Source of the DNA: Solwaraspora sp. WMMA2065
Lineage (GTDB): Bacteria > Actinomycetota > Actinomycetes > Mycobacteriales > Micromonosporaceae
DNA: 64,000 bases
Direction of reading: 5' to 3'
Assembly: GCF_030345075.1 (NCBI RefSeq)
Contig: NZ_CP128361.1
Coordinates: 992,001 to 1,056,000 of the forward strand
Shown here: in pieces, positions 7,208 to 15,315 of the stretch
Layout: each line of letters begins with the position of its first letter
Numbering within the stretch: position 1 is the first letter of the stretch
Position numbers and translations under genes: made by a program
Notes under the pieces: generated by a model
Databases searched by the model: none
Seen by the model: the letters and a program-made list of their open reading frames with translations, nothing else
What the model was told of the DNA's origin: nothing

Positions 7208-8427
7208 CCATCGTGTCGCTGGAGGCGTTGACGTTCGGCCTCGCCCGGCTGCGCGACGCCGCCGCCGAGTCCGGGCACCGGCTGTGCCTGCTCACCGGGG
7301 ACCGGTCGATCTACGCGTACGAACTCGACCGGCTCGGACCCGACGACGTGACGGTGATCGACGTCGACACCACCGATGTGGCCGCCTGCGCCGCCGTGCT
7401 CGACCGGCTGCCCGACCTCGCCGGGCTGGTCAACTCCACCGACACGTGGATGCTGCCCGGTGCGACGCTGGCGGCCCGGTACGGCCTGGCCACGCTCGGC
7501 CCGCAGGTAGCCCACACTCTGCGGGACAAGGCACAGGTCCGTACCCTGCTGCACCGGGCCGGACTCAGCCGCGCCGACGCGCTCCGCGTGGAGCCCACCG
7601 GCGAGGCGGTCGCCGGGGCGGTCGCGGCGATCGGCTACCCGGTGATAGTGAAGGACTCGGCGGGCACATCGTCCCGGTCGGTGTGGCTGATCCGCGACGA
7701 CGCCGAACGCGACCGGACCGCCCGCGAGGTCGCCGAAGCCACCCTGCTGGGTCGACACCTGGTGGTCGAACCGTACTTCCCGGGCCCGGTGTACAGCGCC
7801 GAGACCGTCAGCTGGCGTGGGCACACCAGACTGCTCGGGATCGCTGTGCACATTCACACCCCCGAGCCGGTCCGCCGGGAGGAGGCCGTCGCTTTTCCAG
7901 TCGCGCTCCCGCCAGCCGAGTCGGAGCGGCTGGCGACCTGGATCGGGGAGGTCCTCGCCGCCGTCGGGTTCACCGACGGCGTGGCACACACCGAGTTCGC
8001 CCACACCCCGGCCGGCCCCGAGGTCGTGGAGATCAACGGCCGGATCGCCGGGGCGGTCATCGGGGAGATGATGTGCCGGTCGCTCGGGGTGAACGTGTAC
8101 GCGGCGGTGACCGACACCGCGCTCGGCCGACGGCCCCGGCTGCTCGACGCACCACTGAGTGCCGACCGTGGCTACGGCATGACGTTCCTGCATCCACCGG
8201 CGGCCGGCCGACTCGCCGGCTGGCGCGGACCCGAACGGCTACCGATGTTCCCCGGCGGCCCGGAGTTCTTCCCGACCGCCCAGCCCGGTGACCGGATCGT
8301 CCACCTCGCCGACCAACGCGGCTGCACCGCCCTGGTGATGGCCGAAGGGCCCACCGCCGAGATCGGGCTCTACCACTCGCTGGCCGCCGCCGGCACCGTC
8401 ACCCACGACATGCGACCGCTGCACTGA
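7204..8427 (+). CDS. ATP-grasp carboxylate-amine ligase
   Basis: A 407-residue ATP-grasp enzyme. An N-terminal Rossmann-like domain (residues 1-110) precedes the ATP-grasp core with the lysine of YPVIVKDSAGTSSRSVW (about 148), the adenine loop VVEPYFPG, and the magnesium ligands in EVVEINGRIAG (about 276). The family joins a carboxylate to an amine through an acyl phosphate, as in dipeptide antibiotics and some siderophores. It starts at GTG 7204, overlapping the upstream methyltransferase stop. Together with the PLP enzyme and the epimerase-like protein it points to a short peptide-like product made without an NRPS. Confidence 0.85.
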   Translation: MTIVSLEALTFGLARLRDAAAESGHRLCLLTGDRSIYAYELDRLGPDDVTVIDVDTTDVAACAAVLDRLPDLAGLVNSTDTWMLPGATLAARYGLATLGPQVAHTLRDKAQVRTLLHRAGLSRADALRVEPTGEAVAGAVAAIGYPVIVKDSAGTSSRSVWLIRDDAERDRTAREVAEATLLGRHLVVEPYFPGPVYSAETVSWRGHTRLLGIAVHIHTPEPVRREEAVAFPVALPPAESERLATWIGEVLAAVGFTDGVAHTEFAHTPAGPEVVEINGRIAGAVIGEMMCRSLGVNVYAAVTDTALGRRPRLLDAPLSADRGYGMTFLHPPAAGRLAGWRGPERLPMFPGGPEFFPTAQPGDRIVHLADQRGCTALVMAEGPTAEIGLYHSLAAAGTVTHDMRPLH

Positions 8428-8446
8428 AGCCTCGGACAGGAGCCTC

Positions 8447-9205
8447 ATGACCACGTACGGACCGGAGACCTACGGTGAGCGCAACGCCGACGTCTACGAC
8501 GAGTGGCACGCCGACCTCGACCCGACCGATGCCGTCGACTGCCTGGCCGACCTGATCGGGCACGGGCCGGCCGGGCCGGTCCTCGAACTGGCGGTCGGCA
8601 CCGGCCGGGTCACCGTTCCGTTGGCGGGTCGCGGGATCGATCTGCGGGGCATCGACGCCTCCGAGGCGATGGTGGCCCGGATGCGGGCCAAGCCAGGCGG
8701 CGACCGGATTCCCGTCACCATCGGCGACATGGCCGACGTCGATCCCGGCACCGACGACCGGTTCGCCATGGTCTTCGTCGTCTTCACCACCTTCTTCTTC
8801 CTGATGACCCAGGAGGAGCAGGTACGGTGCTTCGCCAACGTCGCCCGACGACTGTTGCCGGGCGGGCTGTTCGTGCTGGAGTGCCTGGTGCCCGACCTCG
8901 CCCGCTACCAGCGGCAGCAGAGCGTCGACGCCCACCGTGTCGACCACGACCACGTCCGCCTGGTCGCGGTCCGCCACGACCCCGTAGACCAGCGTTTCGA
9001 CGGCCAGCACATCCTGATCAGCAACGACGGGATGCGGCTGGCCCCGGTGTCGATGCGCTACGCCTGGCCGTCCGAGCTCGACCTGATGGCCCGCCTCGCC
9101 GGTCTGCGCCGTCGGCACCGCTGGGGTGGCTGGCGCCGGGAGCCCTACCTCGGCACCGGCACCCACGTCACCGTCTACGACAACCCGGCCGGCTCGGACG
9201 CGTGA
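8447..9205 (+). CDS. Class I SAM-dependent methyltransferase
   Basis: A 252-residue methyltransferase with motif I VLELAVGTGRVTVPLA (about residues 45-60) and motif II RGIDASEAM; the central FVVFTTFFFLMTQEEQ segment is the hydrophobic post-I region. It follows the ATP-grasp gene by 19 bp with a CAGGAG ribosome site before ATG 8447, so it is the third gene of the operon. Its last 31 bp overlap the 3' end of the convergent nikE-like gene. Substrate unknown; two methyltransferases in one operon suggest a doubly methylated product. Confidence 0.85.
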   Translation: MTTYGPETYGERNADVYDEWHADLDPTDAVDCLADLIGHGPAGPVLELAVGTGRVTVPLAGRGIDLRGIDASEAMVARMRAKPGGDRIPVTIGDMADVDPGTDDRFAMVFVVFTTFFFLMTQEEQVRCFANVARRLLPGGLFVLECLVPDLARYQRQQSVDAHRVDHDHVRLVAVRHDPVDQRFDGQHILISNDGMRLAPVSMRYAWPSELDLMARLAGLRRRHRWGGWRREPYLGTGTHVTVYDNPAGSDA

Positions 9206-9993
9206 CGTCGTGGCCGGTCGGTGGCGCCGAGGTCGATGGTGGGGGTCGCCGCGAGCAGCGCCCGGGTGTACGGATGGCGCGGGCCGCCGGTGACCTGCCC
9301 GGTCGGTCCCTGCTCGACGATGCGGCCGCGCCGCATGACCGCGACGCGGTTGGCGAGTTGCCGGACGACGGCGAGATCGTGGGAGATGAACAGGCAGGCC
9401 AGGCCGAGCCGGTCGCGCAGATCGCACAGCAGGTTGAGGATCTTCGCCTGCACCGAGACGTCGAGCGCGGTGACGGGTTCGTCGCACACCAGCAGGCGTG
9501 GTCCCAGCGCCAGCGCGCGGGCGATCGCCACCCGTTGCTGCTGACCGCCGGACAGCTGCCGGGGCCGGTGTCCGCCGACCCCGGGGCCGAGCCCGACGAG
9601 GTCGAGCAGCTCGTCCACCCGTGCGGCGCGGGACCGGCCGTTGCCGATCCGGTGGATGTGCAGTGGCTCGGCGACGGCCTGGCGCACCGTCTGGACAGGG
9701 CTGAGGGTCAGGTACGGGTCCTGAAACACCATCTGGACCTGTCGTCGGTGTGCCCGCAGCGCGCGACCGCGCAGGGCGTGGATGTCGACACCCTCGAACC
9801 GCACCGATCCGACCCGGGGCCGGTGCAGTCCGGTGGCCACGCGGGCGAGAGTTGTCTTGCCGCAGCCCGATTCGCCGACGAGCCCGACGATCTCGCTGGC
9901 GGCGACCCGGAGCGTGACGTCCTCGACCACACTGAGCCGGCCCCGGCCGTGCCGCCGGGGGTGGTCGGCGGTGAGCTGTTCGATCTCCAGCAT
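9175..9993 (-). CDS. Nickel/peptide ABC transporter ATP-binding protein (NikE/DppF type)
   Basis: A 272-residue ABC ATPase with Walker A GESGCGKTT (about residue 40), signature LSGGQQQRVAIARAL, Walker B LLVCDEPVTALDVSVQA and H-loop ISHDLAVVR. The DEP(T/V)xALDVSVQA form is diagnostic for the oligopeptide/nickel importer subfamily. It is the last gene of the importer operon, three bases after the fused permease/ATPase gene, and its 3' end overlaps the convergent methyltransferase gene. It pairs with the ATPase half of the fusion to drive import. Confidence 0.9.
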   Translation of the reverse strand: MLEIEQLTADHPRRHGRGRLSVVEDVTLRVAASEIVGLVGESGCGKTTLARVATGLHRPRVGSVRFEGVDIHALRGRALRAHRRQVQMVFQDPYLTLSPVQTVRQAVAEPLHIHRIGNGRSRAARVDELLDLVGLGPGVGGHRPRQLSGGQQQRVAIARALALGPRLLVCDEPVTALDVSVQAKILNLLCDLRDRLGLACLFISHDLAVVRQLANRVAVMRRGRIVEQGPTGQVTGGPRHPYTRALLAATPTIDLGATDRPRRHASEPAGLS

Positions 9994-9996
9994 CGG

Positions 9997-11982
9997 TCAG
10001 TCTCCGTCCAGGTCGCCGAGTGCCACGCGCCGCAGCGACGCGTCGGCCGTCCGGGTCGGCGGGCACGCCGACCGGTGCGCCGGGTCCGCTCCCACCGCCA
10101 ACAGCACGGGCTGCTCGTGCCCGCATCCGGCTACGGCGATCGGACACCGGGGAGCGAACGCGCAACCTGACGTGTCGTCCGGCCCGGCACCGGAGCGTCC
10201 CGGCATGGTGCGGAACCGGGTGCCCGGTGCCGCACCGGGACGCGGCACGGCGTCGAGCAGACCCCGGGTGTACGGATGGTCGGGATGACGGACCACGGTG
10301 TCGAGCGGCCCGTACTCCACGATCCGGCCGGCGTACATCACGGCCACGGCGTCGGCCAGCCGGGTGACCACCGCCAGATCGTGGCTGACGACGACCATGG
10401 CCATACGCAGCTCGTCGCGGAGCTGCCCGAGCAGGTCGAGTAGGCGCGCCTGGACGGTGACGTCGAGCGCGGAGGTTGGTTCGTCGGCGACGAGCAGCTC
10501 CGGCTCACCGGCGATTGCGACGGCGATCTGGACCCGTTGCCGCATCCCGCCGGAGAGCTGGTGGGGATACTGGCCGGCGACCGCCGTCGGGTCGGGCAGA
10601 CCGGCGAGGCGCAGCAGGTCCTCACTGACCCGGCGGACCGCCGCCCGCCGGCCCCGGCCGCCCGCGTTGCGGACCGCCTCGTCGACGTGCGCGCCGATGC
10701 TGCGCAGCGGATCGAACACGGCGAGACTGTCCTGGAACACCACCCCGACCCGGCGGCCGTTGACCCGGCGGCGTTGCAGGAGGGCGAGTCCGACGAGCTC
10801 ACGTGCCGTTGGCCCGGTCCGCAGCTGCGCAGAACCGGAGACTAGCGCGCTCGGGTCCAGCAGCCCGAAGGGCGCCAACGCGGAGGTGGTCTTGCCGCTG
10901 CCGGACTCGCCGACGATCGCCAGCGTCTCGCCACGGCGTACCGCGTAGGAGACGTCGGCGACGGCGCGCCGGAAGCCACCGGCACGTGGATAGGCTACGG
11001 ACAGGTCGCGCACCCGCAGCAGTACGTCGTCGTCGGCAGCGGCCCTCGACGTGACGGTGGCCGTGGTCTCCGTGCTGCCGGTTGCGGGCACCCCGGGCCC
11101 CGGCCGCCTGGGTCGCGGCACCCGCAGCCGGGCCGGAAGTATCCAACGCAGCACCGACGGGCGCTTGTCGCCGACCGCCAGCCGTTCGCCGAGCAGGTTG
11201 CTCGCGAACACGACGGCGGTGATCGCGATTCCGGGCGGGTAGGCCAGCCACCAGGCGGAGGCAAGGTAGGGCCGGCCTTCGATGAGCATCTGGCCCCACT
11301 CCGCCTGCGGTGGTGGGATGCCGAGGCCGAGGAAGCTCAGCGTGGCGACGCCGAGGACGATGGAGCCGACGTCGGTGCTGGCATAGACCAGGCACGGGGC
11401 GAGGGCGCTCGGAAGCAGATGACGGCCGATGACGCGCACCGGGCCGGCGCCGAGCAGCCGCAGCGCGTCCAGGTGCGGACTGGCCCGCAGACCCGCGACG
11501 CGGGCGCGGGCGATCCGCGCGTACGGGGCCCACGTCCACAGCGACATCGCGACGACGAGATTCTCCACACCGGGGCCACGTATGCCGATGACCGCCAGCG
11601 CCACCAGCATTCCCGGTAGCGAGACCGCCATGTCGATGACCCGGGCGACGATTCGGTCGACCCAGCCACCCAGGTATCCGGCGACAGCGCCGGCGAGCAC
11701 CCCGATGGTCACCGAGACCAGCAGGACCGCCGCCGTGACGGCGAGTGAGATTCGCGCACCGTGCAGGAGCCGGCTGAGCTGGTCACGGCCCAGCTGGTCG
11801 GTGCCGAGCAGATGGGCCGCCGACGGCGGCAGCAGACTGGCCGACAGATCGTTGGCCGCCGGGTCGGCCGGCGCCAGCACCGGTGCGAGCAGCCCCACGA
11901 TCGCGAACCCGGCCAACGGCAGGCCGACCAGCGCCGTCCGTACCGGGGCGGGCATCGTCCACTTTCCATGTCCGGCCGTCAT
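9997..11982 (-). CDS. Fused permease/ATP-binding subunit of nickel/peptide ABC transporter (NikC-NikD type)
   Basis: A 661-residue fusion. Residues about 1-285 are a DppC/NikC-type permease (LLGTDQLGRDQLSRLLHGARISL near the N-terminus, the EAA-like stretch LRLLGAGPVRVIGRHLLPS, several membrane helices). After a charged proline-rich linker (about 285-320) comes a NikD/DppD ATPase with GESGSGKTT, LSGGMRQRV, DEPTSALDVTVQA and the cysteine-containing C-terminal oligopeptide-transporter tail (CAFAPRCPIA...C). ATGA overlaps the nikB-like stop. Such permease-ATPase fusions are known in actinobacteria. It fixes a 1:1 ratio of one permease to one ATPase. Confidence 0.9.
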   Translation of the reverse strand: MTAGHGKWTMPAPVRTALVGLPLAGFAIVGLLAPVLAPADPAANDLSASLLPPSAAHLLGTDQLGRDQLSRLLHGARISLAVTAAVLLVSVTIGVLAGAVAGYLGGWVDRIVARVIDMAVSLPGMLVALAVIGIRGPGVENLVVAMSLWTWAPYARIARARVAGLRASPHLDALRLLGAGPVRVIGRHLLPSALAPCLVYASTDVGSIVLGVATLSFLGLGIPPPQAEWGQMLIEGRPYLASAWWLAYPPGIAITAVVFASNLLGERLAVGDKRPSVLRWILPARLRVPRPRRPGPGVPATGSTETTATVTSRAAADDDVLLRVRDLSVAYPRAGGFRRAVADVSYAVRRGETLAIVGESGSGKTTSALAPFGLLDPSALVSGSAQLRTGPTARELVGLALLQRRRVNGRRVGVVFQDSLAVFDPLRSIGAHVDEAVRNAGGRGRRAAVRRVSEDLLRLAGLPDPTAVAGQYPHQLSGGMRQRVQIAVAIAGEPELLVADEPTSALDVTVQARLLDLLGQLRDELRMAMVVVSHDLAVVTRLADAVAVMYAGRIVEYGPLDTVVRHPDHPYTRGLLDAVPRPGAAPGTRFRTMPGRSGAGPDDTSGCAFAPRCPIAVAGCGHEQPVLLAVGADPAHRSACPPTRTADASLRRVALGDLDGD

Positions 11983-12944
11983 CCGATGCCCGACCGGGCC
12001 CGGGGATCGACGAGGACCTGCACGACGTCGGCGAGCCGATTGGCCAGGATGAAACCTCCGCCGAGCACGAGCGCGCTGGCCTGCAGGGCCGGCACGTCAC
12101 GGGCGGCGGCGGCGTGGACGAAGTACGCCCCGAGACCGGGCCAGCCGAAGATTTGTTCCACCACGACCGTGCCAACCAGCAGACCGCCGATGATCACCCC
12201 GGTTACGGACAGGATCGGCCCGGCCGCGTTCGGCAGACCGTCCCGGAGCACGATAGACATCGGCCCGCTGCCCCGGGCCAGCGCCGCCAGGACGTAGGGC
12301 CGGTCGATCGCTTCCCGTAACGTGACAGCCACCACCCGGCTGAGCACTCCGGCCGCCGGCAGCCCGAGCACCGCCATCGGCATCACCCAGGTGGCGGGAC
12401 CGGCCATGCCTGACGTCGGCACCAGTTGCCACCGTAGAGCCAGCAGCAGAACCAGGAGGTAGCTCAGCCAGAACGCCGGCACCGACGTCGCCAGCAGCGC
12501 CCCGATCCGCAGTACCCCACGCAGCGGCCCCCGCCCGGCCACCGCCCCGGCGACGCCGACGGTCATCCCCACCACCACGGCCACCACGACCGATCCCGCC
12601 ACCAGCCCCGCCGTCACGGCCAGCCGGTCGGCGACCTCGGGGCCGATCGGCAGGTTCGTCCGCAGTGACAGTCCGAAGTCGCCGGTGGCGGCGTCGGCCA
12701 GCCACCGCACGTACCGCACCGGGGCGGGAGCGTTCAGCCCAAGTTCGGAGCGGACGGCCTCGACCTGCTCCGGAGTCGCCGGCCGGCCGGCCCGGGTGGC
12801 CGCCAGCACCGCGGCGGGATCGCCGCGGGCCAGCAGCACCAGCGCGAACGTTCCGGCCGACAGCGCGAGCAGCACGCCGACGGTGTCGACGGTCCACCGT
12901 ACGAGGTGGCCGCCGACGGACCGTGGCCGCAGGGACACGCTCAC
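11979..12944 (-). CDS. Nickel/peptide ABC transporter permease (NikB/DppB type)
   Basis: A 321-residue inner-membrane permease, starting at GTG 12944 whose GTGA overlaps the stop of the substrate-binding protein gene. It has the N-terminal helix (VDTVGVLLALSAGTFALVLL), a LGLNAPAPVRYVRWL loop as in DppB/NikB, and an EAA-like loop YVLAALARGSGPMSIVLRDGLPN before the last helices. An upstream in-frame extension to 13025 lies inside nikA and is not needed. It forms the channel with the permease half of the fused gene downstream. Confidence 0.9.
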   Translation of the reverse strand: MSVSLRPRSVGGHLVRWTVDTVGVLLALSAGTFALVLLARGDPAAVLAATRAGRPATPEQVEAVRSELGLNAPAPVRYVRWLADAATGDFGLSLRTNLPIGPEVADRLAVTAGLVAGSVVVAVVVGMTVGVAGAVAGRGPLRGVLRIGALLATSVPAFWLSYLLVLLLALRWQLVPTSGMAGPATWVMPMAVLGLPAAGVLSRVVAVTLREAIDRPYVLAALARGSGPMSIVLRDGLPNAAGPILSVTGVIIGGLLVGTVVVEQIFGWPGLGAYFVHAAAARDVPALQASALVLGGGFILANRLADVVQVLVDPRARSGIG

Positions 12945-14497
12945 CCGACGGTGACCCCGGTCAGTTCGAGATCTACGTCGGTGGGCGGCACCGCGAAGCC
13001 GTTCACCCCGTCGCGCACCGCCCACAGTCGGGGCCGGTACACCAACGGGACGAACCCGGTATCAGCGGCCACCGCCTCGTAGAGGTCCTGGTAGGCCTCG
13101 GAACGTTCAGCGGGGTCGGTGGCGAACAACGCCTTGTCGACCAGGTCCTCGGTGGTCGGCGTCACCCACAGCGGCGCCCGGGCCCCGTCGGTGAACAGGG
13201 ACACGATCGAGCTGGACGGGTCGTACGGGGCGCCGAGGGTTTCGAAGAAGGTCAGGTCGTACCTGCCCTCGGCCCGCTCGTCGTAGTAGGCGGCGGCGTC
13301 GACCGGGACCAGTTCCACGCCGATCCCCACCTCCTGCAGAGCGGAGGCGATCGCGGCGGCCATGGTGCGCGGATCGAGCTGCCCCTCGGCCGGTGCGGCC
13401 GGGATGAGCAGCCGCAACGACAGCGGCTCGCCGTCGCGGGTCCGGATCTCCCCTTCGCGGAGGTAGCCTGCGGTGTCTAGCACCCGCCCTGCGGCGGCCC
13501 GGTCGAAGCCGACCGGCAGATCGGTACCGGAGTCCGGCACGCTCGGCGGGAACACCCGACGGGCCGGTTCCGCTTGGCCCAGGAACAACGCCGTCGCTAG
13601 CGCCTCGGTGTCGATCGCCCGGCCGACGGCCTCTCGGACCGCCCGGTCGCCGGCGGGGCCGTCGGGGTTGAACCCGAGCAGGATCGAGACGTCCGCCGCG
13701 CCGGTGATCAGCCGTACGCCGGCGCGATCGCGCAAGGACTGCGCCTCCACCGGCGTGATCGGGGCCAGGTAGGCGCCGCCGATCAGATCGATCTCGCCGT
13801 TGGTGAGTGCGTCGACGCGGGCCTGCGAATCCGGGATCACCTTGAACTCGAGCCGTTCCAGACTGGGCTTCGGCCCCCAGTAGTCGTCGTTGCGCTCCAG
13901 CACGGTGCCGGTGGCGCCGTTGGACACCAGCTTCCACGCCCCGGTGCCCACCGGGTCCTGGAAGGTGCCGTCGGCGCCGGCGGACTCCGGGCTGAGCAGC
14001 CGGACAGGACGGACGATCGACAACTCCTGCAGCAGCGGTTCGTACGGTTCGGACAGGGTGAGCACGACTGTGTCCGGATCCGGGGCGTCCACAGCGGAGA
14101 CGACCTGCGAGGCCCGGAAGAACGAGAAGCGTTCGTTGCCCACCCACCGGTCGAAGTTCCACTTGACGGCCATGGCGTCGACCGGCGTCCCGTCGGTGAA
14201 GTGCACGTCGTCGCGTAGGTCGAAACTCACTTGCCGTCCGTCCGGTGCCACCGTCCAGGACTCGGCCAGGCCCGGCTCCAGTTGCCCGTCCTCGCCGTAG
14301 CTGACCAGTGGCTCGTAGATGGCGTCGAGGAGCAGGAAGTTGCCGGTGAACGCGTGCGGGTCCAGTGCGCCCGACTCGGTGCCCAACCCGATCCGCAATG
14401 TCGTCGAGGTGGCGCCACCACCGGAGTCAGCGCTGCAGGCTGTGGTGAGTCCGATCGACGCGGCGAGGACGGCGGCAAGCATGCGGGGTCGCGGCAC
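12941..14497 (-). CDS. NikA-like extracellular solute-binding lipoprotein
   Basis: A 518-residue family 5 binding protein. GTG 14497 has GGAG six bases upstream and gives a lipoprotein signal: basic n-region PRPR, hydrophobic stretch and lipobox LTTAC about 20 residues in. The body carries IYEPLVSYGEDGQLEPGLAESW, LRDDVHFTDGTPVDA, DPVGTGAWKLVSN, ERNDDYWGPKPSLERLEF, LGAPYDPSSSIVSLF; from memory several of these blocks resemble E. coli NikA more than DppA or OppA. It is the first gene of the importer operon. Substrate may be nickel, a metal-metallophore complex, or a peptide; family assignment alone does not settle this. Confidence 0.85.
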   Translation of the reverse strand: MPRPRMLAAVLAASIGLTTACSADSGGGATSTTLRIGLGTESGALDPHAFTGNFLLLDAIYEPLVSYGEDGQLEPGLAESWTVAPDGRQVSFDLRDDVHFTDGTPVDAMAVKWNFDRWVGNERFSFFRASQVVSAVDAPDPDTVVLTLSEPYEPLLQELSIVRPVRLLSPESAGADGTFQDPVGTGAWKLVSNGATGTVLERNDDYWGPKPSLERLEFKVIPDSQARVDALTNGEIDLIGGAYLAPITPVEAQSLRDRAGVRLITGAADVSILLGFNPDGPAGDRAVREAVGRAIDTEALATALFLGQAEPARRVFPPSVPDSGTDLPVGFDRAAAGRVLDTAGYLREGEIRTRDGEPLSLRLLIPAAPAEGQLDPRTMAAAIASALQEVGIGVELVPVDAAAYYDERAEGRYDLTFFETLGAPYDPSSSIVSLFTDGARAPLWVTPTTEDLVDKALFATDPAERSEAYQDLYEAVAADTGFVPLVYRPRLWAVRDGVNGFAVPPTDVDLELTGVTVG

Positions 14498-14667
14498 GGA
14501 GCGCTCCAGATAGACGTCAGTCAATAATGTGTCCCGGGGTTCGATAGGAGTAGTCGGTGCAACGGCGTCGCTGGTTCCCGGCACAACCGTTTCGATGTCG
14601 CGGACCGGCGGCGCGCCGGACCCGGGTCGCCGGGTTCTACGGTCGCGGGCGGAGTGACGAGCTGGCT

Positions 14668-15222
14668 CTACGGGCGCGGGCCGGGGGTGACGAGCCGGCG
14701 TACGGCGGTGGTCACGCTGGCCCGGCGCGCGGCCACCGACGTCGGCGCCGGATCGTCGTAGGCCCGGGCGACGGCGAGAACGACGGCGAGCAGTTCGGCG
14801 GGCGGGAGCGTGTCGTCGACCAGGCCGGCGGCCTGGGCCTCGGCCAGGGCGGCCAGTTTCCGTCGGGTCGTGTGGTGGTTCTGCTCCATCCGGGCGAGCT
14901 CGCCGGGCCGTTCGAGGGTGTGCCACTGCAGCAGTCGGAGCAGGTCCGGGTGCGTGACGCCGAAGTCGAACATCGCGGTGGCGTAGCCGGGTATGTCGTC
15001 TGCGTCGAAGGGCACCGCTTCCATGAAGCGCTCCAGGTGGGTGGCGAGGGTGGTGTCGAAGAGCCGTTCCTTGCTGCCGAAGTACGCGTAGATCAGCTGC
15101 TTGTTGGCGCCGGCGCGCTCGGCTACCCGGTCGACCCGGGCGCCGGCCAGGCCGTGGGCGGCGAACTCGACGGTGGCGGCGTCGAGGATCCGGTGCTTGG
15201 TGGCGGTGGAGTCGCGGACCAT
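14668..15222 (-). CDS. TetR-family transcriptional regulator
   Basis: A 184-residue protein with an N-terminal TetR helix-turn-helix (ILDAATVEFAAHGLAGARVDRVAERAGANKQLIYAYFGSK is the DNA-binding block, residues about 11-50) and a variable ligand domain. It is divergent from the SDR gene, and two near-identical 16-bp operator-like sites lie in the 93-bp gap, so it most likely represses the SDR gene and itself. The 170 bp between its stop and the nikA-like start (14498-14667) hold no recognisable gene. Ligand unknown. Confidence 0.9.
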   Translation of the reverse strand: MVRDSTATKHRILDAATVEFAAHGLAGARVDRVAERAGANKQLIYAYFGSKERLFDTTLATHLERFMEAVPFDADDIPGYATAMFDFGVTHPDLLRLLQWHTLERPGELARMEQNHHTTRRKLAALAEAQAAGLVDDTLPPAELLAVVLAVARAYDDPAPTSVAARRASVTTAVRRLVTPGPRP

Positions 15223-15239
15223 GCCGCCAGCCTACCCAA

Positions 15240-15300
15240 AACCAACTGGTTGGTTGACAACTGCGCGGGTAGCGCCGATGATGTAACTATCTAGTTGGTT
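15240..15300. promoter_or_regulatory. Twin operator and promoter between the TetR and SDR genes
   Basis: Site 1 AACCAACTGGTTGGTT (15240-15255) is a near-perfect palindrome; site 2 AACTATCTAGTTGGTT (15285-15300) matches it at 13 of 16 positions. A TTGACA -35 (15254-15259) overlaps site 1, and a GATGAT -10 (15277-15282, 17-bp spacer) places the start of transcription in site 2. Binding of the TetR dimer to either site would block the SDR promoter. Confidence 0.65.
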
Positions 15301-15315
15301 ACCAAGGGAGAGATC

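Noticed and set aside
1-9205. Similarity to the D-cycloserine cluster (ureohydrolase, cysteine-synthase-like enzyme, ATP-grasp ligase).
   Set aside because: The ureohydrolase is under a guanidine riboswitch and several genes away; no DcsA-, DcsC- or DcsE-like gene is seen, and the cluster has methyltransferases that cycloserine synthesis does not need.
14498-14926. Extension of the nikA-like reading frame upstream to 14926.
   Set aside because: The lipoprotein signal and a ribosome binding site place the start at 14497; the upstream part is arginine/proline-rich and overlaps the TetR gene.
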